This document shows positions 46,081 to 56,530 of a stretch of DNA of 64,000 nucleotides, piece by piece. Each line of letters opens with the position of its first letter. Position 1 is the first letter of the stretch. This DNA is from Flavobacterium sp. Root420. GTDB taxonomy: Bacteria; Bacteroidota; Bacteroidia; Flavobacteriales; Flavobacteriaceae. The notes beneath the pieces are model-generated. The model worked only from the letters and a program-made list of their open reading frames with translations. It was not told the origin of the DNA and ran no database searches. The stretch spans positions 326,877 to 390,876 of the forward strand of contig NZ_LMEF01000029.1 of assembly GCF_001427905.1 (NCBI RefSeq), written 5' to 3'. Made by a program: the position numbers and the translations under genes.

Positions 46081-47087
46081 AATTCTTTATTTTTATTGTA
46101 CAAAATTAGATCAAGACTGTTTGCATAGGGTTTTCTGACAAGACCAATTTTGTTTGGTGAAAAGCTCAATTTATAATTTTCAAAGCAGCTATTTGTCTGA
46201 GTTTGATAAACAATTTGCATTGTTGCTTAAAATTGGATTGTGGCTGGATCAAGTCTAAACATATTAAGGTTGAATTTACAAAATTTGCAAACCTCCAAAA
46301 TCAAATGATTTTGGAGGTTTGCAAATTATCGTGAAATGTCAGGGATAGCAATCAACACTTGATGGCAGTTTGATATTTTTCGAAAATATAAAATGAACTA
46401 TTTGGTGACGTTTCGGGGCTTTGGGTTCAAGGGGAAATCAAAGCCAAACATTCTGCTGAAATATAAAAAATAAACAGAAAAATTACGCTTGAATTTCCTG
46501 CTACAGCCCACAGCCGTCCTGATGCCAACCCGACAGTAAGGTCAAAAGCCTATTTTAGATTCTCTTCCCAAAATGAACATAACGATTTTTGTTTCATTGC
46601 GAATTTTGTATTCGTTTCCATTCCAGATCATCTTACTGCAACTGTATTTCAGTATCTGTGATGATAAAATCGTCATCCCTACCAATGTCCCAGGAAACTT
46701 GCCTCCTATTTCGAAATACGAACGACGTATCGTATCGGTAATCTGAAAACCAGCCTTTTTTTTTCGTCACTGGATTGTTTATGGTCCCATTGTGTACCAT
46801 CGTCATAGTAACCTTCTTGGTTATATTGTGCATCGTTAACATTCCGGTTAGGGAATATTTTGTACCGTAGCAGGATGAGATTTCAAAACCATATTGAATA
46901 TCTCCAACAGTAATATTTACAAACCAACCTTTATTTTTTATCCAGTTATAACTATAAATCCGATAGTTTGGTCGATACCATTATATTTAATAAACAAGGC
47001 AGCTTTTTGATACAAAAGGATACCATGGCGTAAAGAAGTTTTAATGAGGTTTGCAGGTGAAAATTTTTTACTAAAAAACATTTTTTT
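46081..47087. other. 1-kb gap with a strong hairpin and decayed coding traces
   Basis: Holds a long perfect hairpin at 46282-46327. Around 46.4-46.9 kb broken frames on the minus strand (YNQEGYYDDGTQWDHKQSSD and DLTVGLASGRLWAVAGNSS) suggest a degraded gene. I cannot name it. Confidence 0.45.
46282..46327. repeat. 22-bp perfect inverted repeat, 2-nt loop
   Basis: Arms 46282-46303 and 46306-46327 (core TTTGCAAACCTCCAAAATCA). No T run follows. It lies downstream of no convergent gene pair, so its role is unclear. Confidence 0.75.
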
Positions 47088-47705
47088 ATGAAGACCCAAT
47101 CTCTGACAACGAAAACCTACGATGACCACAAGCTTTGGAATAAACTTAAAGCGGGCGACGAAAAGTCATTTTCTCTGCTTTTTGAAAAGTACTACGGTGA
47201 TTTAATTAGTTATGGAAACTCATTTTATCGTTTTCCTGAAAGAGTTCAGGATTGTGTCCAGGACGTGTTTGCAGATGTTTGGTTATATCGTGAATCCTTG
47301 CAAGAACCAAATGTGGTAAAGGCTTATTTATTGTCAAGTGTACGAAAGAGAATTGCACGTTTGTACGAGCGGGATCATATTTTTAGAAAAACTACAACTA
47401 CAGATTCAATTGAATTTCTTTTTGATTTTTCAATTGAGAAAGAACTTATTGATGATGAAGAAACTGCGGAAAATGTTTTTTACCTCAATAAATTATTAAA
47501 CGATTTACCCCCTCGTCAAAAAGAAGCTATATTTTTAAGATATAATCAAGGCCTGGGTGTAGAAGAGATTGCAGAAATGTTAGATGTTAATTACCAATCG
47601 GCAAAGAATCTTTTGCATCGCGGATTATTTAAGCTTCGCTCAGAATGGAAGGGTCATCTTTCAATTATTGCATTGCTGTCCTCAGGTGCTTTTAAATTTA
47701 TTTAA
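47088..47705 (+). CDS. ECF RNA polymerase sigma factor (FecI-like)
   Basis: A 205-residue protein with sigma-70 region 2 (FSLLFEKYYGDLISYGNSFY, then VQDCVQDVFADVW) and region 4 (DLPPRQKEAIFLRYNQGLGV, then EEIAEMLDVNYQSAKNLLHR). It is followed by a FecR gene and an STN-type SusC. It should direct transcription of this import locus when the receptor signals that substrate is present. Confidence 0.92.
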   Translation: MKTQSLTTKTYDDHKLWNKLKAGDEKSFSLLFEKYYGDLISYGNSFYRFPERVQDCVQDVFADVWLYRESLQEPNVVKAYLLSSVRKRIARLYERDHIFRKTTTTDSIEFLFDFSIEKELIDDEETAENVFYLNKLLNDLPPRQKEAIFLRYNQGLGVEEIAEMLDVNYQSAKNLLHRGLFKLRSEWKGHLSIIALLSSGAFKFI

Positions 47706-47777
47706 AAAAAAATATATAGTTTGGTGAGTACTTTATAACCAAACTGCCCTCTGTGTTTTTGTAACCCTAATTTATAG

Positions 47778-48893
47778 ATGCAAAAACGTAATTATTATAT
47801 CGAAATTGAAGATTTCTTATCTGATGAATCATTCCGAACATGGATTTTGTCCAAAGTTGATGAGCATGGCTGGGAAGAATGGACTTTAGAGAATCAACAA
47901 CGCGCTAAAATGGTTGAAGATGCCCGGCTTTTGTTGCTGGCAATGAAAGTGCCTTATATTATTTCTTCTTCAGAACTAAATACTGCATTCGAATCAACAT
48001 GGGTTAAAATTGAAGAGAGGGAAAATCTCAACAAATCAACTAAAAGCAATACTGAGAGATACCTGAAAAAGTATTGGCTAACAGGAGTTGCAGCTACTCT
48101 ATTTTTTGCCTTTTTATCGGTTTGGTTTTATAATAATCAATTTCGAACTAATCCTACTTTTGTTACATACAAAGAACTCGTTAATGATAGTAACGAAGGA
48201 CTTGTTGAGCAAACAAATAATTCTGACAAGCCGCAAGTAATTACGCTCTCTGATGGCAGTTCTGTCTTATTAGAGCCCAATAGTAAATTAAGTTATCCTA
48301 AGATCTTTACAGGAAACGAAAGGAAAGTTTATTTATCCGGCGAAGGTTTCTTTGAAATTACTAAAGATTCCCATAATCCTTTTTTTGTTTACGCAAATGA
48401 AATTATTACAAAAGTAGTTGGTACAAGCTTTAGGGTAAAAGCGTACGCGGATCAACCAAATATTGAAGTGCTTGTCCGTACAGGTAAAGTCAGGGTAAGT
48501 TCAAACGAATTGGCTTCAAATTCAGATCAGAAAAAAGAGATTGTTTTACTTCCAAATGAAGCCGTACGCTTTTTCAGAAGTGATTTAAGTTTCAATAAGA
48601 TCACCAATATCACAGAAGACAAGACCTTGACCAGTAATGTTGGCAAAATTGAACAATTAAGTTTTGAATTTACTGATATTCCTGTAGATCAAATTCTTAG
48701 AACAATAGAGCAGGCATATCTGATCAAAATTGATTTTCCTAAGGATAAATTAAAAGATTGTCATTTAACAGCTTCATTAAGTGACCAGCCATTGTCAGAA
48801 AAACTTAAAATTATTTGTGAAAGTATTGGCCATGATACAGGATTTGAAATGAATGGAAATCAGGTTGTAATAACCTCAGAGGGTTGTTATTAA
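47778..48893 (+). CDS. FecR family anti-sigma factor
   Basis: A 371-residue protein. A cytoplasmic N-terminal part is followed by one transmembrane helix (WLTGVAATLFFAFLSVWFY, near 110-130), then the FecR domain (VITLSDGSSVLLEPNSKLSY, RKVYLSGEGFFEITKDSHNP, VVGTSFRVKAY) and DUF4974 at the C-terminus (FTDIPVDQILRTIEQAYLIK). It holds the sigma factor until the STN domain of the SusC receptor contacts its periplasmic end. Confidence 0.92.
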   Translation: MQKRNYYIEIEDFLSDESFRTWILSKVDEHGWEEWTLENQQRAKMVEDARLLLLAMKVPYIISSSELNTAFESTWVKIEERENLNKSTKSNTERYLKKYWLTGVAATLFFAFLSVWFYNNQFRTNPTFVTYKELVNDSNEGLVEQTNNSDKPQVITLSDGSSVLLEPNSKLSYPKIFTGNERKVYLSGEGFFEITKDSHNPFFVYANEIITKVVGTSFRVKAYADQPNIEVLVRTGKVRVSSNELASNSDQKKEIVLLPNEAVRFFRSDLSFNKITNITEDKTLTSNVGKIEQLSFEFTDIPVDQILRTIEQAYLIKIDFPKDKLKDCHLTASLSDQPLSEKLKIICESIGHDTGFEMNGNQVVITSEGCY

Positions 48894-48967
48894 GCAGCAT
48901 ACAATTAAACTATTTATAACTTTTATTAAAACGAAATTACTGCCTATGTGATAAAACTATATAAAAA

Positions 48968-49000
48968 AAGTGTCGAAATGTTGCAACATATCCGACACTT
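48968..49000. promoter_or_regulatory. nested palindrome between FecR and SusC genes
   Basis: Outer arms AAGTGTCG/CGACACTT enclose a perfect 12-bp palindrome ATGTTGCAACAT (48978-48989). There is no T run. It may be an operator, or a processing/attenuation structure that sets SusC levels apart from sigma/FecR. Confidence 0.45.
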
Positions 49001-49090
49001 GATAAAATAAAATAACTCTCTGGAAAGAGTCATTTTATTGTGTTTCTAAAAAATACGCTTGAACAGTATTAATCAAAACAAATCAAAATT

Positions 49091-52000
49091 ATGAAAAAAT
49101 CAGTTGGTAAACAACGATTACGCTATCGAATCTCGAAAATAACACTATTTCAGTTTGTCTGCGCACTTATATTTTCAAGTGTTACTCTGGCAAACAATGT
49201 GAATGGGCAAGGAAAATTAGATACAAAAGTCACTATTACAGTTGAAAACTTAAGCCTGGATAATGCATTAATTAAACTTGAAAAGTCTGCACATGTAAAA
49301 TTTTCGTACAATTCATTACTGCAGCTAAACCAAAAAGTTACTATCAAGGCTCATCAGGAAACATTGTCAAGTATTCTTACTAGAATCCTGAAACCACTCA
49401 ATATTACTTTTATTGAAGTAAGCAATCAGATTGTTCTGCAAAATATAAAATCAAATAGTTTTATTGATCCTGTTATTGAACCTGTTATTAAAGGAAAAGT
49501 TACTGACCAAAACGGTGTACCTCTGCCAGGGGTGACAGTAACAGCCAAAGGGAGTAAAATAACCGTGTCAACTGATTTTGATGGTACCTTTTCGATCAAA
49601 ATACCACCCAATTGTCACCAGCTGATTATTTCTTATGTTGGTATGGAAACCAAAGAAATTGGTGTAGAGAATACTTCTCCAACAATCGTTTTAGCTGAGG
49701 CATGGCAAAGCCTAAAAGAAATTATAGTTATAACGGGTTATGAGAAAACCTCCAAGAGAACTTTTACGGGGGCCATTAGTAAAATTCCTATTGAAGAACT
49801 TAAAGTTGACGGATTAGCAGATATAAGCAGGGCAATAGAAGGAAAAGCGGCTGGGGTTACCGTACAGAATATTTCGGGAACCTTTGGTACTGCTCCAAAA
49901 ATTACAGTTCGTGGATCTTCTTCAATTTTTGGAGATACAAAGCCATTATGGGTTATTGATGGTGTTGTGCAGGAAGATATCGTTAACGTGTCTGTATCTG
50001 ATTTGGCTTCCGGAAATTCAGCAACGTTATTAAGTTCTTCAATTGCCGGAATTAATCCTAATGATATACAGAGTATTGAAATTTTGAAAGATGCATCTGC
50101 AACTTCGATTTATGGATCAAGATCTTTAAATGGAGTTGTAGTTGTCACTACAAAACAAGGACGAAAAGATTCTCCATTAAAGATAACCTATTCATTAGAT
50201 CAAACGACCAGAACAACTCCTAATTATACTCAATATGATATTTTGAATTCAAAAGAAACAATGAGTGTTTTGAAAGAAGTTGAAGCAAAAGGATTTTTAG
50301 ATTTGCCTTCAACTGTACAAGGACGTTACGGGGGTGTTTATAATATTTTGGCAAGAGGAATTAATACGTATGTTCCCGAAACAGACAGCTATTTAGTAGA
50401 TAATAACCCAGTTGGACGTAGTGCTTTTTTAAGAAAATATGAACTAGCCAATACAGATTGGTTTAAGGTGCTTTTTAGACCTTCGATTGCCCAAAATCAT
50501 TCCCTGAGTTTTTCGGGAGGAGGAGAAAAAAGTGCGATGTACGCTTCATTAGGTTATTATAGTGATCCGGGCTGGAGTATTGCTGATCATGTAAAACAAG
50601 TATCATCAAATTTGAAAGGTACTTTTTATATTAATGAGGACTTAAATATTACACTAACTACACAGGCTTCTCTAAGGAACCAGGGTGCTCCTGGAAGTTA
50701 TGATAGTGAAATGGACGGTTATTTTGGAACGACAACCCGAAATTTTGATATTAATCCTTTTAAATATGCCTTAAATACAAACCGAACGCTAAGACCTTAC
50801 GATGATAATGGGAATTTGGAATATTATAGAAGTAATTGGGCGCCTTTTAATATTTTAAATGAACTTAAAAATAATTTTATGGAAATTCAGGTAAAAGATA
50901 TTCGTTTCCAAATGGATTTAGAATATAAAGTTAATCCTTACCTGACTTATAATCTCGCGGGTTCAGCACGTTATGCCAACACTGGCAGGGAACATAAAAT
51001 TCTTGAAAATTCAAATATAGTAGGAGCTTATAATGCCACGGAAACAACTGCTGTGAGAGATGCGAATATTTTTTTATACCAGGATCCAAATGATTTAACA
51101 GCTCCAAAAGTTGCCGTTCTTCCCAATGGTGGAATGTTAAGAAAATTTACAGACGATCTGACTTCCTATTATATAAGAAATAGTGTGAGCTATAGACGTA
51201 CTTTAAATTTCAGACATGAGCTTGAGGGATTGTTTGGTACGGAGTTACGGTCTTTAAATAGAAATAACGACAATTTTACTGCTTATGGAATACAATACAA
51301 TAAAGGTCTCACTGGTTTTACAGATCCAAGAATATTGGAGAAAACTATCACTGAAGGAGGTTCGTATTTTGGGTTTAATGCGGAAAGAGAAAGAACGGTA
51401 GGTTTTTTTGGAAAAGCGGGGTATACCTACGACCGACGTTATACAGCATCAGTTACCGGACGTTATGATGGTTCAAACAGACAAGGCAGCAGTAATTCAT
51501 CTCGTTGGCTGCCGACCTATACGCTTAGCGGAAAATGGAATGTTAAGGAAGAAAATTTCATGAAAGATATTGAATCTGTAAATACTTTGGCATTAAGAGC
51601 TTCTTACGGACTTACCGCAACGGCTGGCCCGGCTACCAATTCATTAGCAATTTATAAAAGTTTTATCACCGATCGTATAAATCTTGGCGACAGAGAATCC
51701 GGGATTAGTATAGACCAATTGCAAAATAAAGATTTAACCTGGGAAAAACAATTTGAAACCAACTTAGGTTTTGATATGGGTGTATTCAATAACAGGCTAC
51801 AATTAACAACTGATGTATACAGCCGTAAAGCTTTTGATTTAGTTGATTATGTAATGACATCAGGAATTGGAGGACAAACAATGAAACAGGGTAATAATGC
51901 CGATATGGAAACTAAAGGTCTTGAAATTAGCCTGTCTTCTAAAAATATAGCTATTAAAGATTTTAAATGGTCAACCAATTTTAATTTTTCTATATATAAT

Positions 52001-52765
52001 CAGAAAATTACAAAATTAGAGAGCCAGGCATCAGCTTTTGAATTAATCGAAGGAACGGGAGGGAATACTATTGGCCACCCACGAAATTCTCTTTATTCTT
52101 ATCATTTTACAGGATTAAATAATCAGGGATTGCCAACTTTTATAATGAAAGATGGGCAATTGGATAATATTGCCGGTGCCAATTTTTATGATAGTGAAAA
52201 TGTAACTAATTATTTGAAATATGAGGGTTCTATCGAACCTAATAAATCTTTTGGGCTCTCCAATACTTTTACCTACAAAAACTGGTCATTATACGTCTTT
52301 GTTGTTGCATCAGGAGGAAATAAAGTTCGTTTGAATCCTGTTTATTCCGGCCAATACGATGACTTAACTGTTTTTACAAAAGATTTTACCAATCGTTGGA
52401 TTAATCCGGGAGATGAAAATAATACTAATGTACCGGTAATTGCAGATAAGGCTTTGATTAGTAATTATAATGCCCAGTCCAAATCATTAGGGATTGCTTA
52501 TAACACATACAATTTCTCGGATGTGCGTATTGCAGATGGAGATTTTGTCAGATTAAAAAATGTATCCCTAAGTTGGGAGTTCCCTAAAGCTTTCAAACAA
52601 AAAATAGGAGTAACAAATTTTACATTAAAAGGATCAACAGTTAATCCCTTATTAATTTATTCCGATAAAAGATTAAACGGTCAGGATCCGGAATTTCGTA
52701 ATACAGGAGGTGTAGCATTACCAATTACGACTCAATATACATTTACTCTAAACGTTTCATTATAA
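49091..52765 (+). CDS. SusC/RagA TonB-dependent receptor with STN domain
   Basis: A 1224-residue receptor. After the signal peptide there is an STN (secretin/TonB N-terminal) domain around residues 50-115 (LSLDNALIKLEKSAHVKFSY, ILKPLNITFIEVSNQIVL), then a carboxypeptidase-like domain (GKVTDQNGVPLPGVTVTAKG). The plug follows (KITVRGSSSIFGDTKPLWVI, then QSIEILKDASATSIYGSRS) and then the barrel. The STN domain transmits substrate binding to FecR, as the two upstream genes suggest. It is followed by SusD, 12 bp away. Confidence 0.95.
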   Translation: MKKSVGKQRLRYRISKITLFQFVCALIFSSVTLANNVNGQGKLDTKVTITVENLSLDNALIKLEKSAHVKFSYNSLLQLNQKVTIKAHQETLSSILTRILKPLNITFIEVSNQIVLQNIKSNSFIDPVIEPVIKGKVTDQNGVPLPGVTVTAKGSKITVSTDFDGTFSIKIPPNCHQLIISYVGMETKEIGVENTSPTIVLAEAWQSLKEIIVITGYEKTSKRTFTGAISKIPIEELKVDGLADISRAIEGKAAGVTVQNISGTFGTAPKITVRGSSSIFGDTKPLWVIDGVVQEDIVNVSVSDLASGNSATLLSSSIAGINPNDIQSIEILKDASATSIYGSRSLNGVVVVTTKQGRKDSPLKITYSLDQTTRTTPNYTQYDILNSKETMSVLKEVEAKGFLDLPSTVQGRYGGVYNILARGINTYVPETDSYLVDNNPVGRSAFLRKYELANTDWFKVLFRPSIAQNHSLSFSGGGEKSAMYASLGYYSDPGWSIADHVKQVSSNLKGTFYINEDLNITLTTQASLRNQGAPGSYDSEMDGYFGTTTRNFDINPFKYALNTNRTLRPYDDNGNLEYYRSNWAPFNILNELKNNFMEIQVKDIRFQMDLEYKVNPYLTYNLAGSARYANTGREHKILENSNIVGAYNATETTAVRDANIFLYQDPNDLTAPKVAVLPNGGMLRKFTDDLTSYYIRNSVSYRRTLNFRHELEGLFGTELRSLNRNNDNFTAYGIQYNKGLTGFTDPRILEKTITEGGSYFGFNAERERTVGFFGKAGYTYDRRYTASVTGRYDGSNRQGSSNSSRWLPTYTLSGKWNVKEENFMKDIESVNTLALRASYGLTATAGPATNSLAIYKSFITDRINLGDRESGISIDQLQNKDLTWEKQFETNLGFDMGVFNNRLQLTTDVYSRKAFDLVDYVMTSGIGGQTMKQGNNADMETKGLEISLSSKNIAIKDFKWSTNFNFSIYNQKITKLESQASAFELIEGTGGNTIGHPRNSLYSYHFTGLNNQGLPTFIMKDGQLDNIAGANFYDSENVTNYLKYEGSIEPNKSFGLSNTFTYKNWSLYVFVVASGGNKVRLNPVYSGQYDDLTVFTKDFTNRWINPGDENNTNVPVIADKALISNYNAQSKSLGIAYNTYNFSDVRIADGDFVRLKNVSLSWEFPKAFKQKIGVTNFTLKGSTVNPLLIYSDKRLNGQDPEFRNTGGVALPITTQYTFTLNVSL

Positions 52766-52777
52766 CCTATAAATATT

Positions 52778-54253
52778 ATGAAAAAATTAAAAATTCTACT
52801 GGCATTATTACTACCTGTAAGTTTTATCAGTTGTGATGAATTTCTTTCTGAAACCCCCGATAACAGGACACAAATAGATACACCTGAAAAAATTTCTGAA
52901 TTGCTGGTTAATGCTTATCCAAATGCATGTTATACAGAGTTTGCAGAAACCATGACTGACAATGTTTTTGATAGTGGTGATACTGGATTATTTACAACTA
53001 TAAATTCAGAAAATTACAATTGGGAAATGAACAATAGTACTACTACCGATACGCAGGCCAATTATTGGAATGCCTGTTATAATGCAATTGCCCATGCCAA
53101 TAAAGCACTTGATGCTATTGAGCAGTTAGGCAGCCCGGCAAACCTCAATCCGCAAAAGGGAGAGGCCCTAATGGCAAGGGCTTATGCACATTTTATGTTG
53201 GTTTCTTTTTGGTCTAAACGTTATGATCCGGCTACTGCTGATACAGATTTGGGAATACCGTATGTAAGAGAACCGGAAGATGTATTGATCAAAAAATACA
53301 AAAGAAATTCTATGAGGGAAGTTTTTGACTATCTGGAAAATGATATAGAAGAAGGTCTAAAATATGTTACCGACGATCAAAATCTGCGCAAATTCCATTT
53401 TAATAAAGAGGCAGCTAAAGCTTTTGCATCACGTTTTTATTTAATAAAAGGAAATTGGGACAAAGTTATTGAACTTACAGATCAATTAGCAGCTAATCCG
53501 GATGGAAAACTAAGAGATTTTAAATCTTATCTGAGTCTTGATTATGATACTCAATTAAGAATTTATGCAGAGCCAACTCAGGAAACAAATTTATTGATTG
53601 TCTCCGTGCCGTCTTATTATTCAAGATCTTTTTATCTAAACAGGTTTCAGCTTACACTAGCCAGACAAGATGAAATTTTAGGTGACGCAACAAATATTTT
53701 TAATAAAGAATGGCTCTATGTGTTCTTAAGTTACAATAATAATACATCATTTGTACCTAAGTTTAATGAACAGTTCAAATATACAAATGCCAATGCAGGT
53801 ATTGGTTACGGATATATTGCAATAGTATTATTCAGTAACGATGAATTCTATTTGAATAGGATAGAATCACTTGTGATGGCAAACAGAATAGAGGAGGCAA
53901 GAACGGCATTGCAGTATTTTATTGGAACAAGAACGGCGAATTATGATCCGGCAACCGATGTTTTAACTGATGAATTAATAGTTAATAAATATCCTGCAAG
54001 CCAAAATAAATATGCTCCTTTTTATGCTCTGACAGATTTGCAAAAATCATACATAAATGCTATAGGAGAACTCCGCAGGAAAGACTTTGTACAGGAAGGC
54101 ATGAGATGGTTTGATGTTAAACGATTTAATTTAGAGGTTAAACATGAAATGTATAATGGACCAACAAATATTTTAACTAAAGATGACAATCGTCGGGCAT
54201 TACAAATACCACTTCAGGCATCAACAAATGGTATCGAAAAAAATCCAAGATAA
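52778..54253 (+). CDS. SusD/RagB family lipoprotein
   Basis: A 491-residue protein with a lipobox (LLPVSFISCDEFL, Cys19) and SusD helices (QKGEALMARAYAHFMLVSFW, AAKAFASRFYLIKGNWDKVI). It has the C-terminal GELRRKDFVQEGMRWFDVKR block. It is the lid partner of the STN-type SusC upstream. Confidence 0.93.
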   Translation: MKKLKILLALLLPVSFISCDEFLSETPDNRTQIDTPEKISELLVNAYPNACYTEFAETMTDNVFDSGDTGLFTTINSENYNWEMNNSTTTDTQANYWNACYNAIAHANKALDAIEQLGSPANLNPQKGEALMARAYAHFMLVSFWSKRYDPATADTDLGIPYVREPEDVLIKKYKRNSMREVFDYLENDIEEGLKYVTDDQNLRKFHFNKEAAKAFASRFYLIKGNWDKVIELTDQLAANPDGKLRDFKSYLSLDYDTQLRIYAEPTQETNLLIVSVPSYYSRSFYLNRFQLTLARQDEILGDATNIFNKEWLYVFLSYNNNTSFVPKFNEQFKYTNANAGIGYGYIAIVLFSNDEFYLNRIESLVMANRIEEARTALQYFIGTRTANYDPATDVLTDELIVNKYPASQNKYAPFYALTDLQKSYINAIGELRRKDFVQEGMRWFDVKRFNLEVKHEMYNGPTNILTKDDNRRALQIPLQASTNGIEKNPR

Positions 54254-54268
54254 ATTAATATCAAGCAC

Positions 54269-55129
54269 ATGAAAATAATAAAACAATATATGGCTTTTTT
54301 AGCAATAGCTGCAATTGCTTTTTCGGGATGTACACATGAGGATCAGCCTGAAGGCAGTCAATTGGATGTTATAAATCCTCCACAATCAACGTTAGATAAT
54401 TGGATTACCGCTAATTATTCAAATCCTTATAACATAAATATTCAATACAAATGGAACCAGAATACCGTTGACAATAATCGCTACCTGTATCCGCCCCAGG
54501 AAGATAAAGTACAGACCGTTTTAGAAATTATACAAAAAATCTGGTTAGATAGTTATACAACAATTGCTGGTCGTGCTTTTGTAAAGAAAATTGCTCCGCG
54601 GGAAATTGTAATGGTTGGGGGAATGAATTTGGATTTAACCGGAACCATTACTTTGGGTTTGGCAGAAGGTGGGCAAAGAGTAACACTTTTTGAAACTGAT
54701 AATGTAGATGTCACAGACAGAGAAAACGTAAAACGATTTATCCATACGATCCAGCATGAATACATTCATATTTTGAATCAGCATAAACCATATGATGAAA
54801 AATCGATGGCAAAAATAACACCATCCGGTTATACGGCAAACTGGTATGCTACCTCAGATCAGGATGCTAATGAAGAAGGATTTATTACAGCTTATGCGAA
54901 ATCGAATATTAATGAGGATTTTGCTGAAATGGCTTCTATTATGCTAATTAACTCTAAAGATGAATATGAGACCTTTTTGGCAGGTATACACAGTGAGACA
55001 GCTGTTGCTGCGATAAGAGCCAAAGAAGCTATTGTTGTCAAATATTTCAAAAGAGAGTTCAATCTGGATTTTTACGCTTTAAGGGATGAGGCAGAAAAAA
55101 ATACTACAGCTGTACTAAATGGAAATTAG
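54269..55129 (+). CDS. substrate import-associated zinc metallohydrolase lipoprotein
   Basis: A 286-residue lipoprotein (Cys20 in IAFSGCTHE) with a zincin motif HEYIHILNQH near residue 163 and a later acidic stretch (NEDFAEMASIML) that probably gives the third zinc ligand. Proteins of this kind sit behind SusCD pairs and are thought to trim imported peptides or protein substrates. It is 15 bp after SusD and before a DUF4302 gene, a usual order. Confidence 0.85.
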   Translation: MKIIKQYMAFLAIAAIAFSGCTHEDQPEGSQLDVINPPQSTLDNWITANYSNPYNINIQYKWNQNTVDNNRYLYPPQEDKVQTVLEIIQKIWLDSYTTIAGRAFVKKIAPREIVMVGGMNLDLTGTITLGLAEGGQRVTLFETDNVDVTDRENVKRFIHTIQHEYIHILNQHKPYDEKSMAKITPSGYTANWYATSDQDANEEGFITAYAKSNINEDFAEMASIMLINSKDEYETFLAGIHSETAVAAIRAKEAIVVKYFKREFNLDFYALRDEAEKNTTAVLNGN

Positions 55130-55156
55130 GCTAATTGAGATAAAAAAGAAAACATT

Positions 55157-56530
55157 ATGAAAATAAAAAATATATTTAAGTTTCTGATTATTGCTTTTCT
55201 GGCAACGCAATTAGGAGCTTGCGACAAGAATGAAGCAGAACAAAAATTTGATAAGACGCCAACAGAAAGAATAAATGCCCAAAAAAAAGAGCTTAATGAT
55301 GTCTTGCTTTCGTCTGAATACGGATGGAAAGCTGTTTATTATACAGATAATACACAACTTGGCGGATTTACACATCTGTTTAAATTTTCTGCTGACGGAA
55401 AAGTAGCCATGGCATCTGATTTTGATAGCGATACCAATATTTATAACAGCGATTACAGTATTGAGATAGGAAGCACAGTTAGTTTATTATTCTCTACTAA
55501 AAACAGAATACACTTGTTATCTGATTCAAATAATTATCCTACTGCGGGATTAAAAGGTAAAGGATACAAAGGAGGTTTTCAATTTCTATATTACGGGCAG
55601 GAAAATGGTGAAATAATTTTTAAAACCAATCGTAGTTTTCAGGAATTACGCTTCGTAAAAGCAACAGCTGAAGATTGGACAGATCTTGAACTAAATACAG
55701 AAATGGCTCAAAATGTAATAGGTTCAGATAAGCGCCCTCTTTTTAGATTATTGGAAATTAATGATGGTACCGATATTCATAAATTAGATTTTAATTATGC
55801 TTCAAATACTCGATTTGCAACTGCAAATTCTGTAGAAAATGGTTACAATATAAGTTATAATATGGGTGTCGCTTTTACAAAAACAGGTATTACTGTAAGT
55901 CCCGCGGTAGTGGTCAACGATCAGAAATTAACTGAATTTATTTATGATGATAGTACAGGGAGTTTTACTGCAACAGGCACAAATGGTGTGAGTGCAGCAA
56001 TTAAATATAGTGATAAACCTTTGGTTTTAACAGATGATTATAAATTGCTTTTACCCGGAGGCGGTAATAATGTCTATGCTTATATGCGTGGTTTTACGGA
56101 ATTTGAAGGACCAAACTCTGCATTATTTTTATCTTTATTAGAAGACATAGAGAAAGATAGTGGAGTACCGCTTATTAGAGCTCAGTTTTGGTTTAATAAT
56201 ACTGATGGGACTAATTATGTAGAATACAGATCTGGTGACGACCAAACAGAAGTAAGATATTATCACTATTTTACCATAAAAGCAGATGATGTAAGCAAAA
56301 CCGTTACATTTATTCCAGGTGTTTGGAAATCAAATACTGCTATCGCAGGAGAATCAGGGACTGCTCCGCAGGGACCAACAATCTCACGCCCCTCTTTCTT
56401 AAAAGCACTAGATGATCAGTTTATGAATCCTAATGGTCTTTATTTCGCAGAGATACCGACTGTTGGTTATAGAGGCTATACTTTTGCGAGTACAACAAGT
56501 CCTTTTAGGATGGTTGTTAGCTCTCTTTAA
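55157..56530 (+). CDS. DUF4302 domain lipoprotein
   Basis: A 457-residue lipoprotein (lipobox LATQLGACDKN). The mature part begins with the DUF4302 pattern (RINAQKKELNDVLLSSEYGW, then KAVYYTDNTQLGGFTHLFKF). It is the last gene of the sigma-FecR-SusC-SusD-metallohydrolase locus. DUF4302 proteins occur with SusCD systems, presumably as surface substrate-binding parts; function is not established. Confidence 0.85.
   Translation: MKIKNIFKFLIIAFLATQLGACDKNEAEQKFDKTPTERINAQKKELNDVLLSSEYGWKAVYYTDNTQLGGFTHLFKFSADGKVAMASDFDSDTNIYNSDYSIEIGSTVSLLFSTKNRIHLLSDSNNYPTAGLKGKGYKGGFQFLYYGQENGEIIFKTNRSFQELRFVKATAEDWTDLELNTEMAQNVIGSDKRPLFRLLEINDGTDIHKLDFNYASNTRFATANSVENGYNISYNMGVAFTKTGITVSPAVVVNDQKLTEFIYDDSTGSFTATGTNGVSAAIKYSDKPLVLTDDYKLLLPGGGNNVYAYMRGFTEFEGPNSALFLSLLEDIEKDSGVPLIRAQFWFNNTDGTNYVEYRSGDDQTEVRYYHYFTIKADDVSKTVTFIPGVWKSNTAIAGESGTAPQGPTISRPSFLKALDDQFMNPNGLYFAEIPTVGYRGYTFASTTSPFRMVVSSL

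Noticed and set aside
46633..46842. 69-codon minus-strand frame in the 46-47 kb gap
   Set aside because: Neighbouring frame reads more like protein but is broken; probably part of a decayed gene, not a real 69-residue protein.
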